Positions 42,793-52,673 of a stretch of 64,000 bases of DNA are shown here, piece after piece (positions within the stretch are counted from its first letter, which is position 1; every line of letters starts with the position of its first letter). The position numbers and the translations under genes are program-made. The notes beneath the pieces were generated by a model that searched no databases, was not told where the DNA came from, and saw only the letters and a list, made by a program, of their open reading frames with translations. Source of the DNA: Nocardia wallacei (GTDB taxonomy: Bacteria; Actinomycetota; Actinomycetes; Mycobacteriales; Mycobacteriaceae); contig NZ_JARWOP010000120.1 of assembly GCF_029868745.1 (NCBI RefSeq), forward strand, positions 37,724 to 101,723, in the 5' to 3' direction.

Positions 42793-45700
42793 TCACAGCA
42801 GCCCGCGCAGGCGCAGATCGTCCGCGTACTTCCCGATCAGCGCCGCAGTCAGGTGCGGGACGTCCGCGGCCGCGCCGATCCGTTCCTGCTGCACGGCCGC
42901 CTGAAACTTCTTGGCGGGCAATACCACTCCCGGCATCGGCACGTCCGGCTCGCGGTAGGCATGTAGCAGCGGGAGCACCGAGTGGCGGCGTTGTGTCTCC
43001 GGCAGCGCCCGCAACGCCGTCTCGAACCGGGACAGCCACCGCCCGTAGTCGTCGATGCGCTCGATCGGATGACCGGCGGCGACGAGCCAGTCCACGAACA
43101 CGTCCAGCGACAGGCCGTCGTCGTGCGGGTTGAGCACGTCGAAGCTCTCGAAGCCGGTGTCGACCCGGGCCCCGAGGGTGGTGATCGCCGCCGCGGTGAA
43201 ATCGGCGGGCAGGCCGTCGTAGTGCGCGCGCTGCCGATGGCCGCCGGAATCGGTCCGGTAGAACGACTTCGGCGCCACCCCGGTCGCCAGCACACTCAAC
43301 AGCAGCCGCGTGAACATGTCGGGGAGGTTGAACTGACCGGCGTACCGGCTGTGCGCCAGGATCATATCCGAGCGGAACACCGCCACCGGTAGCCCGCACA
43401 GGTCGTGCGCCTCCCGCAGCAGCACCTCACCGGCCCATTTGCTGTTGCCGTAACCGTTGGCGTAACTGTCGTCGAGCGAGCGGCGCGCGCTGATCTCGCG
43501 GATGTCGCCGTCCTCGGTGAACCGCTGCGGATCCACCTGCGCGGCCACGCCGACCGTCGACAGGTAGGTCACCGGCTTCAACTGCCCGGTCAATGCCAGC
43601 CGGATCACCTCCGCGGTACCGACGACGTTGGGTCCGAACAGCTGGTCGTAGGGCAGCACGTGATTCACCAGCGCCGCCGGATGCACGATCAGGTCGACCG
43701 TATCGGCCAGCCGCCGCCAGTCCGCCTCGCCCACACCGAGATTCGGCTCACCGATATCGCCCGCGAGCACCTCCAGCGTGCCGTCGGCCAGCTCGCGGTA
43801 GCGCCGCAGCAGCTCCGGATCGCCACTGTCGAAGACGTCGTCCAGCCGTGCCCGCGCCGCCGCGGCGTCCCGGCCGCGGACCACGCAGATCAGCGTGCCG
43901 CCCGAATCGTGCAGCCGCTCCAGCCATTCCAGGCACAGGAACCGGCCCAGATAGCCGTTGGCGCCCGTCAGCAGCACCGTTCGCGGCGGACGTGGAGCAC
44001 GGGGCAGGCGCGGCGCGTCCGCGAGTGTCGCCGCGTCGACGAACTTGTCCAGCGTCAGGTCCGCGGCCCGGATCTCGGCGCCGCTGCCGTGCACCGACTC
44101 CGCCGAGGGACGGGTGCCGCCCGTGCGGCGCTCGGTCTCGATGTACGCCGCCAGCGCCCGCAGATCCGTTGCCGGACCGACGATTACGCTCACCGGCACC
44201 TCGACGCCGAAGATCTCGCGCAGCAGATTCGACAGCGACAGCGCCGACAGCGAGTCCCCGCCGAGGTCGGCGAAATGCGCGTCGGGCGTCAGATCGGTTC
44301 CGGCACAGCCCAGCAGCGCCTTGGCGGCGCGCCCGACCGTATCCAGCACGGACAGCTCGGCGGCGGCCGAGCGCAGCGCGGACAGCTCGTCCTCCTGTGC
44401 GCGCGCCAGTTCCTCGTACCGCTGTTCCAGCCGCGGCCCGTAGCGTTCCTTCAGCTTGGGCCGCAACAGCTTCGCGATGCCCGACAGCAGCCCGTTGGCC
44501 ATGCTGAACGGCTCGGTCTCCAGCAGGAAGTCGCGCGGAATCTCGTAGGACTCGAGTCCGGCGTCCTTGGCCACCCGCTGCAGTGACTCCCCGATCGCCG
44601 CCTTCAGGTCGGCGACCTCCGGATACGCGGACACCGCCGCGGCGGTCGGCACGATCACGGCCAGCAGGAAGGCGCGCTCACTGGAGCCGTACACGAAGAT
44701 CTGCCGGACCAGCGGACTACCGGCGTAGACGGCCTCCAGCTTCGACACCGCCACGAACTCGCCCTGGGACAGCTTCAGCACGTTGTTGCGCCGATCGACA
44801 TACACCAGCTGGTCGGGTCCGATCTCGGCCATGACGTCGCCGGTGCGGTAGAAGCCGTCGGCATCGAAGATCTCGGCGTTCAGTTCCGGCCGCTTGTAGT
44901 AGCCCGATACCAGCGTCTCGGCCTTGATCAGCAACTCGCCCCGCGGATACGGCTTGTCGGTGCCGAAATACCCCAGTTCCGGGACGTCCACCAGCTTGTA
45001 GTCCTGCACCGGCGGACGCTGCAACCGATTGTTGAGCAGCACTCCGCCGCCGGTCTCGGTGGCGCCGTAGCCGTCGAACATCCCGATCTCGAGCACCGAC
45101 TCCATGAACGCCCGCATGTCCCGCGACACCGGCGCGCTGCCGATCAGCGCCAGCAGCAGCCGCCCACCCAGGAAGTGCTCGCGCAGTTCGGTTTTCACTT
45201 CCCGCTCGACGCCCGCCGGATCGCCGCCGGCCGCCACCTTGCGGTCGACCTCGCTGCGGAAACGCTGAAACACCATGTCGCACACGCGCGGCACGAAGAA
45301 CACCAGCGTCGGCCGGGCCAGCGAGAGGTCCTCGAACAGCGTCGACATATCACTGCGGGCCGCGAAGTACACGGTGCCGCCGACCGCCAGGCAGCCGATC
45401 AGCGACGCCCGGCCGGCGACATGGCTCATCGGCATGTAACTGAAACCGACAGTTGGCAGCGGATGGTCGCCGCCGCTGCGCCACATCCGGGCCAGCATCC
45501 GCTCGGAATACATTGCGCCCTTGGGTGTTCCGGTGCTGCCGGAGGTGTAGATCAGCAGCGCGAGATCGTCCTCGTCCGCGCCGGTGCGCAGCGGCGCGGG
45601 TGGCAGCGCGCGGCCACGGTCCAGCGCCTCGTCGAGCGTCTCGACGCGCACCGGGCCACCCGACAGCCGGGCGCGAGCGGCCGCGAGCGCGGCGCGGTGG

Positions 45701-46311
45701 TCGTCGTCGCGGGCGTGGTAGTCGAAGACGACCAGCGAGCGCACGGACGCGGCATCGAGCGCCAGATCGACTGCGGCGCCGAGCTGTTCGACGTCGGTGG
45801 CGAGCACGCGCGGCTCGGTTTCCGCGACGATCGGCGTCAGCTGCGCGAGCGATCCGCCCGCCTGCAGCGGCACCCCGACCGTCCCGAGGTAGGTGCAGGC
45901 GAGGTCGACGATGGTGTAGTCGACACTGGTGAATCCGAGAACGGCGACGAAATCACCTGCCCGCGTGGGCCGTTCGGGATCATGATGCCAGGCGGCGGCC
46001 AGCGCCCGCACCCGCTCCCACAACTGTCCGTAGGTGAGGGTGTCGAAGCGGGGCAGTAGCCGCGCGCGGTGGTGTCCGCTGTCGTCGGCGACATACTCGA
46101 CGGCGCGCTCACCGACCGCCACCCGATCGGCATACCCCTCCATGAGAGCGGCCACCACCTGCGCCGATCCCAGTCCGGGCGCCTGCACGGCCTTGCTCAC
46201 GGCGTCGTCCGGGAGCGCGGCGCGAATCTGCTCGTCGCGCCCGATCAGCTCCGTCGCCCGCCGTACCAGTCGTTCCTGCTCCTGCGTGATATCCATCCCC
46301 AAGACGTCCAT
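42793..46311 (-). CDS. car: Carboxylic acid reductase (Car)
   Basis: A three-domain enzyme of about 1172 residues, close to the Nocardia iowensis Car (1174). The adenylation domain has [20 protein letters not shown] and [10 protein letters not shown] carrier domain follows with phosphopantetheine Ser in [19 protein letters not shown] (about residue 690). The reductase domain has [20 protein letters not shown] and the catalytic YGNSKWAGE. It reduces carboxylic acids to aldehydes with ATP and NADPH and needs a phosphopantetheinyl transferase, which is not in the window. ATG 46311 is preferred for GAGAGG 5 bases upstream; ATG 46296 and ATG 46383 are alternatives. Confidence 0.95.
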   Translation of the reverse strand: MDVLGMDITQEQERLVRRATELIGRDEQIRAALPDDAVSKAVQAPGLGSAQVVAALMEGYADRVAVGERAVEYVADDSGHHRARLLPRFDTLTYGQLWERVRALAAAWHHDPERPTRAGDFVAVLGFTSVDYTIVDLACTYLGTVGVPLQAGGSLAQLTPIVAETEPRVLATDVEQLGAAVDLALDAASVRSLVVFDYHARDDDHRAALAAARARLSGGPVRVETLDEALDRGRALPPAPLRTGADEDDLALLIYTSGSTGTPKGAMYSERMLARMWRSGGDHPLPTVGFSYMPMSHVAGRASLIGCLAVGGTVYFAARSDMSTLFEDLSLARPTLVFFVPRVCDMVFQRFRSEVDRKVAAGGDPAGVEREVKTELREHFLGGRLLLALIGSAPVSRDMRAFMESVLEIGMFDGYGATETGGGVLLNNRLQRPPVQDYKLVDVPELGYFGTDKPYPRGELLIKAETLVSGYYKRPELNAEIFDADGFYRTGDVMAEIGPDQLVYVDRRNNVLKLSQGEFVAVSKLEAVYAGSPLVRQIFVYGSSERAFLLAVIVPTAAAVSAYPEVADLKAAIGESLQRVAKDAGLESYEIPRDFLLETEPFSMANGLLSGIAKLLRPKLKERYGPRLEQRYEELARAQEDELSALRSAAAELSVLDTVGRAAKALLGCAGTDLTPDAHFADLGGDSLSALSLSNLLREIFGVEVPVSVIVGPATDLRALAAYIETERRTGGTRPSAESVHGSGAEIRAADLTLDKFVDAATLADAPRLPRAPRPPRTVLLTGANGYLGRFLCLEWLERLHDSGGTLICVVRGRDAAAARARLDDVFDSGDPELLRRYRELADGTLEVLAGDIGEPNLGVGEADWRRLADTVDLIVHPAALVNHVLPYDQLFGPNVVGTAEVIRLALTGQLKPVTYLSTVGVAAQVDPQRFTEDGDIREISARRSLDDSYANGYGNSKWAGEVLLREAHDLCGLPVAVFRSDMILAHSRYAGQFNLPDMFTRLLLSVLATGVAPKSFYRTDSGGHRQRAHYDGLPADFTAAAITTLGARVDTGFESFDVLNPHDDGLSLDVFVDWLVAAGHPIERIDDYGRWLSRFETALRALPETQRRHSVLPLLHAYREPDVPMPGVVLPAKKFQAAVQQERIGAAADVPHLTAALIGKYADDLRLRGLL

Positions 46312-46631
46312 CCCGACCTCTCCGAGTTGTCCGGCAACCTGTTCGACAGTCGATGCGCGCGGGGCAAGCACATCCCGCGGCAATTAATTTACCCACGCTA
46401 ACTATCTCTACGGTCGCGCCGCCTGCGACACACTGTCAAGAGGATCGCCGGGCGCCGCGGCATCGCCCGAGCTAGGCGCGATTGAGGCGTGCGTCACGCT
46501 GGACGTTTTGTACTTTTCGAGGCATTTCCCGAGGGCGTGGCCGCGTCATCTCGGCCATCGAAACAGCCGGACGCCGCTACGATCCGAGGAGGTGGTGCGC
46601 CGCGGCGGGCGGTGTCAGTGAGGAGAGGTCC
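46312..46631. other. Divergent promoter region of car and mscR
   Basis: About 320 bases contain no gene. A TTGACA lies on the minus strand near 46432 and AT-rich DNA (AATTAATTTACCC) near 46382-46394, a plausible promoter for car. The plus-strand ribosome site AGGAGAGG at 46621-46628 serves mscR. No clear operator palindrome was found. Confidence 0.4.
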
Positions 46632-47714
46632 ATGTCCCAGAAGGTTCGCGGCGTCGTTGCCCGCGGCGCCGGAGCACCGGTCGAGATCGTCGACATCGTC
46701 GTCCCGGATCCGGGGCCGCGCGACGTGGTGGTGCGGGTGCTGGCGTGCGGTGTGTGCCACACCGACCTCACCTATCGCGAGGGCGGCATCAACGACGAGT
46801 TCCCGTTCCTGCTCGGTCACGAGGCCGCGGGCGTCGTGGAGACCGTGGGCGATTCCGTCACCCATGTGCGGCCCGGCGACCGGGTGCTGCTGAACTGGCG
46901 TGCGGTATGCGGCGCCTGCCGGGCGTGCAAGCGCGGCAAGCCCTGGTACTGCTTCGACACGCACAACGCGAGCCGCCCGATGACGCTGTCCGACGGCACC
47001 GCCCTCACTCCCGCGCTGGGCATCGGCGCGTTCGCCGACAAGACCCTGGTGCACGAGGGCCAGTGCACCGTCATCGACGCGGACACCGATCCGGCGGTGG
47101 CCGGGCTGCTCGGCTGCGGTGTGATGGCCGGGCTCGGCGCGGCCATCAATACCGGCAACGTGCGCTACGGCGACTCGGTGGCGGTGATCGGCTGCGGTGG
47201 CGTCGGCGACGCCGCCGTCGCCGGGGCCCGGCTGGCCGGCGCGACCACGATCATCGCCATCGACCGCGATCCCCGGAAACTGGAGTGGGCCACCGAACTC
47301 GGGGCCACGCACACCCTGCGGGCCGGTGACGATGTGGTCGAGCGGGTGCAGGAGCTGACCGGCGGATTCGGCGCGGACGTCGTGATCGACGCCGTGGGCC
47401 GCCCGGAGACCTGGAAGCAGGCGTTCTACGCCCGCGACCTGGCAGGCACCGTGGTGCTGGTCGGCGTACCCACACCGGACATGCGCCTGGACATGCCGTT
47501 GATCGACTTCTTCTCCCGTGGTGGCGCGTTGAAGTCCTCCTGGTACGGCGACTGCCTGCCCGAACGCGATTTCCCGATGCTGCTGGACCTGTACCGCCAG
47601 GGCCGCCTACCGCTGGAACGCTTTGTCACCGAACGCATCCCGATCGACGGGGTGGAACAGGCGTTCACCACCATGCACCACGGTGAGGTGCTGCGCTCGG
47701 TGGTGGTGCTGTGA
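46632..47714 (+). CDS. mscR: Mycothiol-dependent formaldehyde dehydrogenase / S-nitrosomycothiol reductase
   Basis: A 360-residue class III-like zinc dehydrogenase. Catalytic zinc motifs are [10 protein letters not shown] and GHEAAG; structural zinc is [15 protein letters not shown]; the nucleotide fold is [19 protein letters not shown]. It closely matches M. tuberculosis AdhE2/MscR (Rv2259), which oxidises S-hydroxymethyl-mycothiol and reduces S-nitrosomycothiol. It overlaps the metallo-hydrolase gene as GTGA. It is divergent from car, so aldehyde production and removal lie side by side. Confidence 0.93.
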   Translation: MSQKVRGVVARGAGAPVEIVDIVVPDPGPRDVVVRVLACGVCHTDLTYREGGINDEFPFLLGHEAAGVVETVGDSVTHVRPGDRVLLNWRAVCGACRACKRGKPWYCFDTHNASRPMTLSDGTALTPALGIGAFADKTLVHEGQCTVIDADTDPAVAGLLGCGVMAGLGAAINTGNVRYGDSVAVIGCGGVGDAAVAGARLAGATTIIAIDRDPRKLEWATELGATHTLRAGDDVVERVQELTGGFGADVVIDAVGRPETWKQAFYARDLAGTVVLVGVPTPDMRLDMPLIDFFSRGGALKSSWYGDCLPERDFPMLLDLYRQGRLPLERFVTERIPIDGVEQAFTTMHHGEVLRSVVVL

Positions 47715-48331
47715 ACATCGAACGCGTGGTCACCTCCGGCACCTTCGAATTGGACGGCGGCTGCTGGGATGTCGACAACAACGTCTGGGTGGTCGGCACC
47801 GACACGGAGGCGGTGATCATCGACGCCGCCCACGACCCGGCGCCCGTGCTCGCCGCGGTAGGCGACCGCCGGGTCACGGCGGTGCTCTGCACCCACGCCC
47901 ACAACGACCACATCAACGTCGCACCGCAACTGGCCGCGGCGACCGGAGCGCCGATCCTGCTGCACCCCGCCGACGACATGCTCTGGCGCGCTGTGCATCC
48001 CGAGGTCGACTACCAGCCGCTGGCACACGGTCAGCGAATTCCGGTCGGCGACACGGCGATTCAGGTACTGCACACGCCGGGCCACTCGCCCGGAGGCTGC
48101 AGCCTGTACCTGGCCGAGCAGCAGGCCGTGTTCACCGGCGACACGCTGTTCTCGGGCGGCCCAGGCGCGACCGGACGGTCGTATTCCCATTTCCCCACCA
48201 TCATCGAGTCCATCCGGACCCGGTTGCTGGCACTGCCGGGGGACACGATCGTGCACACCGGGCACGGCGACTCCACCACCATCGGCGCCGAGGCGCCACA
48301 CCTCAGCGAGTGGATCCACCGGGGTCACTGA
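47711..48331 (+). CDS. Metallo-beta-lactamase-fold hydrolase (Rv2260 type)
   Basis: A 206-residue binuclear zinc hydrolase: THAHNDH, the ligand H in [13 protein letters not shown] in [16 protein letters not shown] and H in HTGHGDSTT. In mycobacteria the orthologue follows mscR, and it is proposed to hydrolyse S-formyl-mycothiol, completing formaldehyde detoxification in the way glyoxalase II acts on thioesters. The start overlaps the mscR stop, so it is translationally coupled. Confidence 0.9.
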   Translation: MNIERVVTSGTFELDGGCWDVDNNVWVVGTDTEAVIIDAAHDPAPVLAAVGDRRVTAVLCTHAHNDHINVAPQLAAATGAPILLHPADDMLWRAVHPEVDYQPLAHGQRIPVGDTAIQVLHTPGHSPGGCSLYLAEQQAVFTGDTLFSGGPGATGRSYSHFPTIIESIRTRLLALPGDTIVHTGHGDSTTIGAEAPHLSEWIHRGH

Positions 48332-48598
48332 CCGATACGCCGGTCCTGTTGAATTTCGCACATCAACTGCCAAGCAATCGCTTGGGTTGGTAATCTCGGC
48401 AGCACAGGAGGACGGTGACCGGCATCGGTCGTGCAGACGATGCGCAAGCACCGTGCCGGTCCGCGTACGCGCGACCATCAGGGAATATCAATGGGGATGT
48501 GACCAGGGGCAATTCGGTTCCGTCCGGCACCACTCGGTGCCGGACCGGTTGTGGCGTGCCGCCGTCCGTCGGCGACTCGACAGACAGGAACGCTACCC

Positions 48599-49444
48599 AT
48601 GACCACCCGGAAGATTCCGGATCCGAACCACCCGCTGCTCCCCCTGGCGCGGGCCTACACCAACTACTTCACGCCGACGGTCACCGGCGCGCAGCACGTG
48701 CCGGAATCCGGTCCGGCACTGATCATCGGCAACCACTCGTCGATCTACTGGGCGCCCGAAGTGTGGATCACGCTGCTGACGATGATGGACCGCCGGCCGA
48801 TCGAACCCAGTTTCGGTCTGGCGCACGAAATCCTGTTGCGCACACCGGTTCTCGGTGACAGCCTGCGCGATCTGGGCGCGTTGCCCGCCTCGCGGGAGGC
48901 CGCGACGACGGGATTGAAGGACGGCGGCGCCGTGCTGGTGTACCCCGGCGGCGACTGGGAGGCCTGCCGCCCGTGGACCGACCGTGGCCGCATCGACTTC
49001 GCCGACCGGAAGGGATTCATCCGTCTCGCACTGGAACTCGGCGTCCCGGTGATCCCCGCCGTCGCCACCGGCGGTCACGACTCCATCTTCATCGTCAGCC
49101 GCGGCGAGCGCACTGCGCGGCTACTGCGCCTCGATAAACTGCTGCGCGCCAAGGTATTTCCCTACACCGTCGGCGTGCCGTTCGGTTTCGCGCCGATCGT
49201 GCCGCAGGTTCCGCTGCCCGCCACCGTGCAACTGAGCTTCCTGCCGCCGCTGGACTGGTCCACCGAACCCGGCGATCCCGAGAACGCGGCGGAGGTGGAC
49301 GCCTGCTACCGCGAGACCGTGGACACCATGCAGCGCGAACTCGATCGGTTGCGCGCCGAGATCCCCAATCCCGTTGCGACAGGCATCAAACGGCACCTCG
49401 CCGACCTGCCGGGGCCGCTGTCGGGACTCGCCGGAATCGTGTGA
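48599..49444 (+). CDS. Lysophospholipid/glycerol acyltransferase-like protein
   Basis: A 281-residue protein of the PlsC/DGAT2-like fold. The first block is IIGNHSSIYWAPE: the His is present but the usual HX4D aspartate is missing, and an acid appears only three residues further on. The second block is VYPGGDWEACRPW, then GVPVIPAVATGGHDSI. It probably acylates a glycerolipid or related acceptor. ATG 48599 is supported by a weak GGAA. About 270 bases without a gene precede it. Confidence 0.8.
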   Translation: MTTRKIPDPNHPLLPLARAYTNYFTPTVTGAQHVPESGPALIIGNHSSIYWAPEVWITLLTMMDRRPIEPSFGLAHEILLRTPVLGDSLRDLGALPASREAATTGLKDGGAVLVYPGGDWEACRPWTDRGRIDFADRKGFIRLALELGVPVIPAVATGGHDSIFIVSRGERTARLLRLDKLLRAKVFPYTVGVPFGFAPIVPQVPLPATVQLSFLPPLDWSTEPGDPENAAEVDACYRETVDTMQRELDRLRAEIPNPVATGIKRHLADLPGPLSGLAGIV

Positions 49445-49450
49445 GGGCGG

Positions 49451-50200
49451 TCAGGACGACATCACCGCCTCGATCGAGGCCACCAGCCGGGACGCGTGCT
49501 CGCCGAGATAGAAGTGGCCGCCGTCGTAGGTGGTGAGTTCGAAACCGCCGGTGGTGTGGTCGCGCCAGGCGCGCACCTCCGCGAGGGTCACCTTCGGGTC
49601 GTGCAGGCCGATGTGGGCGTGGATCGGCGCGGAGACGGTGGCGCCGTCCGTGCCGCGGTAGGTCTCGGCGGCCTTGTAGTCGGCTCGGAGGGCGGGCAGG
49701 ATCGCGCGCAGCATCTCGTCGTCGTCGAGGACCCGGGCGTCGGAGCCGTCGAGCCGCCGCATCTCCGCCAGCACACCGGCGTCGTCGAGGCGGTGCACGG
49801 TCTCGACGCGTACCTGCGACGGCGCCCGGCGGCCGGAGACGAACAGGGCGGCCGGACCGGTACCGCGCGCCTCCAGCAGCCGCGCCACCTCGAACGCCAC
49901 CGAGGCGCCCATGCTGTGCCCGAACAGGTACAGCGGCCTATCGAGCCACGGAACCAGCTCCGCCGCAACGATTTCCGCCAACTCCGGCACGCTCTCGACG
50001 CAGGGCTCGTGGCGGCGGTCCTGCCGTCCGGGGTACTGGACGGCCAGCACCTCGTGCGCGGGCGCGACCATCCGGGAGACCGGGTGGAAGTATGTCGCCG
50101 AGCCCCCGGCGTGCGCCAGGCAGACCAGCCGCGCGGCCGGATCGTCGCGCGGGTGGAACCGCCGCACCCAAGCCCCGGCTGTCCGTTGTCCGTCGGTCAT
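49451..50200 (-). CDS. Type II thioesterase (TesA/GrsT family)
   Basis: A 249-residue alpha/beta hydrolase. LVCLAHAGGSATYFHPVSRM opens the fold, the nucleophile is in LFGHSMGASVAFE, and the catalytic His is in YDGGHFYLGEH. Type II thioesterases clear misloaded carrier proteins of NRPS or PKS lines; here the only carrier enzyme in the window is Car. ATG 50200 has GAGGGGG upstream; MSDDTPH at 50233 is an alternative. It converges with the acyltransferase gene, 6 bases apart. Confidence 0.88.
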   Translation of the reverse strand: MTDGQRTAGAWVRRFHPRDDPAARLVCLAHAGGSATYFHPVSRMVAPAHEVLAVQYPGRQDRRHEPCVESVPELAEIVAAELVPWLDRPLYLFGHSMGASVAFEVARLLEARGTGPAALFVSGRRAPSQVRVETVHRLDDAGVLAEMRRLDGSDARVLDDDEMLRAILPALRADYKAAETYRGTDGATVSAPIHAHIGLHDPKVTLAEVRAWRDHTTGGFELTTYDGGHFYLGEHASRLVASIEAVMSS

Positions 50201-50340
50201 CGAAACCCCCTCGTGCGGTGTGTCATCCGACATTGTCGCGAGGTTCGGTCTCTCCGGCCACCGGACGTCCCGGCCGTACGGCGCGAAACCCTTGCGGCCA
50301 GGCAGGGATTCCCGTCGAGTTCGGGCGCACCGGTGCCCGG

Positions 50341-50877
50341 TTACGGCGTGGAGTAGCCGATCAGCGCGCCGATACCGGCCCCGATCGGCACCGTCACCAG
50401 CGCGCCGACGCCACCGAGGAAGAACCCGATGACCGCGCCGATGCCGGCGCCGATGAGCGCGCCGACCACCGCGTTGTGCTGTTTGCGCGCCTCGGTCTCG
50501 GCCTCGTCGATGTTCTGCGCCGCGGCGGAATTCGCGGTCAACGTCAGGGTGCGGCCGGCGGGGTCGATGCGCGGTGTCAGGCCGACGGTTCCGCCCGCGC
50601 CCTGCACGGCCAGCGGTACCGTAACGACCTCGCGGCCCGCGACGTCGGTGAGCGTGACCGCCCGGCCGTCCGGGGCGAGCGCGAAACTGCCGGTGGCGAC
50701 GGTGGTCGTCACTCCGGTGTGGTCCGCGGTGGGCGCGGATACGTAGGCGATGCCGTGGTCGACACCGCTGATACCCGGCTCGGCCGCCGGTGCGGGCGCC
50801 GCCCCGACGACTCCCGCGGTGACGCCGGTGGCCCCGATCGCGAGCAGGGCGGTAGCAGCGATTCGCTTGGCTCTCAT
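50341..50877 (-). CDS. Exported protein with a glycine-zipper C-terminal hairpin
   Basis: A 178-residue protein. A signal peptide (about 1-32, IAATALLAIGATGVTAGVVG) is followed by a beta-rich domain of about 90 residues. A C-terminal pair of Gly-rich helices (VVGALIGAGIGAVIGFFLGG and VGALVTVPIGAGIGALIGY) forms a glycine zipper that could insert in the mycolate outer membrane. Similar proteins are frequent in Nocardia, function unknown. Confidence 0.75.
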   Translation of the reverse strand: MRAKRIAATALLAIGATGVTAGVVGAAPAPAAEPGISGVDHGIAYVSAPTADHTGVTTTVATGSFALAPDGRAVTLTDVAGREVVTVPLAVQGAGGTVGLTPRIDPAGRTLTLTANSAAAQNIDEAETEARKQHNAVVGALIGAGIGAVIGFFLGGVGALVTVPIGAGIGALIGYSTP

Positions 50878-51085
50878 TGCCTTCCCCTAATTCCATCGGC
50901 CCGGTAACAGCCGATATTCCCCAGGCCGGATCTCGGCCGCATTCATTCTCCCGCGAAAAACCCTGCGCAGCGGTCGGTTTCCGAAATCTCGTGGTTACCT
51001 CACGACAATGCCCGGGTATCGTTCCCCTCGGATCGAAGGCAGTCAGTGGATACCCATCGCTCGGCCGAACGCTAGGAGCCACCAC

Positions 51086-52114
51086 ATGGTCACGATCATC
51101 GGCGGCGGTATCGCCGGCACCGTCCTCGCCGGAGCGCTGGCTCGGCACGGTCGCCCGGCCACCGTGTACGAGCGGCAGGCGCTCCCGCGCAATGGGCAGT
51201 TCCTCGTCCTCGACGGGCGCGCGCACGCGGCGCTGCACAGCCTCGGCGTGCCGGTCGACCCGCTGCACAAGGTCTCGCACCCACTCACCGCGATCCGCAT
51301 CGCCTACACGGAGAACGAGCGCACACGGCCCAGCGACGGTCACCGCCTGTACTTCCGCGACGACCTCATGCGCGTCCTGGACGAGTTCGCCGCGTCCGCG
51401 GGCGCGCGGCGGCACGACGGGATCGCGATCACCGACCTCGACCCCGCCACCGGCACCCTGGTCAGCGGCGCCACGTCCGTCGCCACCGACGATCTGATCA
51501 TCGGAGCGGACGGCACCGACTCGCTCGCCCGCGCCCGGCTCGAGCCCGCCCGGTCGGCCGAATATGCCGGGCAAACAGTCGTCTACGGCACCACCCGCGT
51601 CCCCGTGCGGCCGGACAGCGCGCCCTCGGTCCTGCACTTTCAAGGCCGGGTGGGCACGGGGACCCTCCCCGCGAGCACCTTCGGCCACTTCTGGAACGAC
51701 GATGTGGCCGTGTGGTTCTGCCGCATCACCCAGCCCGAGCTGCCGCCCGAGGAGATCGGGACGCACCCGGTGCGGGACTGGGCCGAGGCCGTGCGGCTGT
51801 CCGCCCCGGCCATCGCGCCCATTGTCGACGCCATGGTGAACGAGACCGACACGGTACGAGTCATCAACGCCCGCAATGTGCCGCTCGCCGACGCGGCGAC
51901 GCCGCGTGCCCCCGTCCTCCTCTGTGGTGACGCCGACCATGCCCTCACCCCCGCCGCCGGTGTGGGCGCCCGCGATGCCATCGAGGACGCGGCCGCCCTC
52001 GTTGCCGCGCTGAGCACCGGTGCGGATCCCGCCGCGGCGATGGCGGAACGTCGTCGGCAGTTGGTCGAGGAGCGGGACCGCATCGCCCGGTTGTACGAGC
52101 GGCCGCGGAAGTAG
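51086..52114 (+). CDS. FAD-dependent monooxygenase/oxidoreductase
   Basis: A 342-residue flavoprotein of the PHBH class. The dinucleotide motif is VTIIGGGIAGTVLAGALARH; the DG motif is LIIGADGTDSLAR; the FAD-phosphate motif is LLCGDADHALTPAAGVGARD. ATG 51086 has AGGAG 8 bases upstream. These enzymes hydroxylate aromatic or polyketide substrates. It has no obvious pathway neighbour. Confidence 0.88.
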   Translation: MVTIIGGGIAGTVLAGALARHGRPATVYERQALPRNGQFLVLDGRAHAALHSLGVPVDPLHKVSHPLTAIRIAYTENERTRPSDGHRLYFRDDLMRVLDEFAASAGARRHDGIAITDLDPATGTLVSGATSVATDDLIIGADGTDSLARARLEPARSAEYAGQTVVYGTTRVPVRPDSAPSVLHFQGRVGTGTLPASTFGHFWNDDVAVWFCRITQPELPPEEIGTHPVRDWAEAVRLSAPAIAPIVDAMVNETDTVRVINARNVPLADAATPRAPVLLCGDADHALTPAAGVGARDAIEDAAALVAALSTGADPAAAMAERRRQLVEERDRIARLYERPRK

Positions 52115-52241
52115 TCGCGGCCTATCTCGGACCGATTCGGTTGCGCCACACCGGCCTAACGCCGGGCAAACGGGTCCGCTGGTGGACTGGGCGCCGGAGC
52201 TACCGGTTCCGGTGGCCGGACAGCCGAGTGAAAGGACCGAG

Positions 52242-52631
52242 ATGTCGGCGAGGAGATTCATGCGGGGCGCGCTGCTGATGACGGCCGCGTGCGCCGGAGT
52301 GGTGGCAGTGGCGGGGACGGCGTCGGCACAGCCGGGCGAGCGGCATCCGCTGGCGGACACGACGTGTTCGGCGGCGCAGGTCGAGGCGGCCATGCGCGAC
52401 CACGCCCCGCAGTTCGCGACCTATCTCGACGAGCACCCCGATCACCGCGCGAAGTTCGAGCGCATGTTCTCCGTGCCGCCGGAGCAGCGCAAGATGATCA
52501 TCCGTGAGCGCGGCGACGGCGGCCCGCCGCCCGAGGAGGGCCGTGGCCGGATCATCCTGCGCGACGATCCGCGATTCGCCGGACTGCCGCAGCAGATGCG
52601 GGTGGTGGCCGACACCTGCCACGGGTACTGA
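52242..52631 (+). CDS. Hemophore-like secreted protein (Rv0203/Rv1174c family)
   Basis: A 129-residue exported protein. The signal peptide (about 1-29) ends GTASAQ. The mature part has CSAAQVEAAMRDHAPQFATYL and LDEHPDHRAKFERMF, the layout of the mycobacterial hemophore-related family, and a second Cys near the end that would pair with the first. These proteins bind heme outside the cell. It lies just beyond a two-component system in convergent orientation. Confidence 0.72.
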   Translation: MSARRFMRGALLMTAACAGVVAVAGTASAQPGERHPLADTTCSAAQVEAAMRDHAPQFATYLDEHPDHRAKFERMFSVPPEQRKMIIRERGDGGPPPEEGRGRIILRDDPRFAGLPQQMRVVADTCHGY

Positions 52632-52639
52632 CCGGTTGT

Positions 52640-52668
52640 GCCCGAGCGCATCGGGGGTGCGCTCGGGC
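52640..52668. terminator. Bidirectional hairpin between convergent genes
   Basis: Perfect 11-bp arms GCCCGAGCGCA / TGCGCTCGGGC with a 7-nt loop, located 9 bases after the hemophore-like stop and 5 bases before the kinase stop on the other strand. The position suits shared termination. Confidence 0.65.
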
Positions 52669-52673
52669 CTGAG

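Noticed and set aside
49451..52393. A 980-codon minus-strand frame covering thioesterase and further genes
   Set aside because: Only the last 249 codons form a known family; upstream it runs antisense through the monooxygenase and the exported protein gene.
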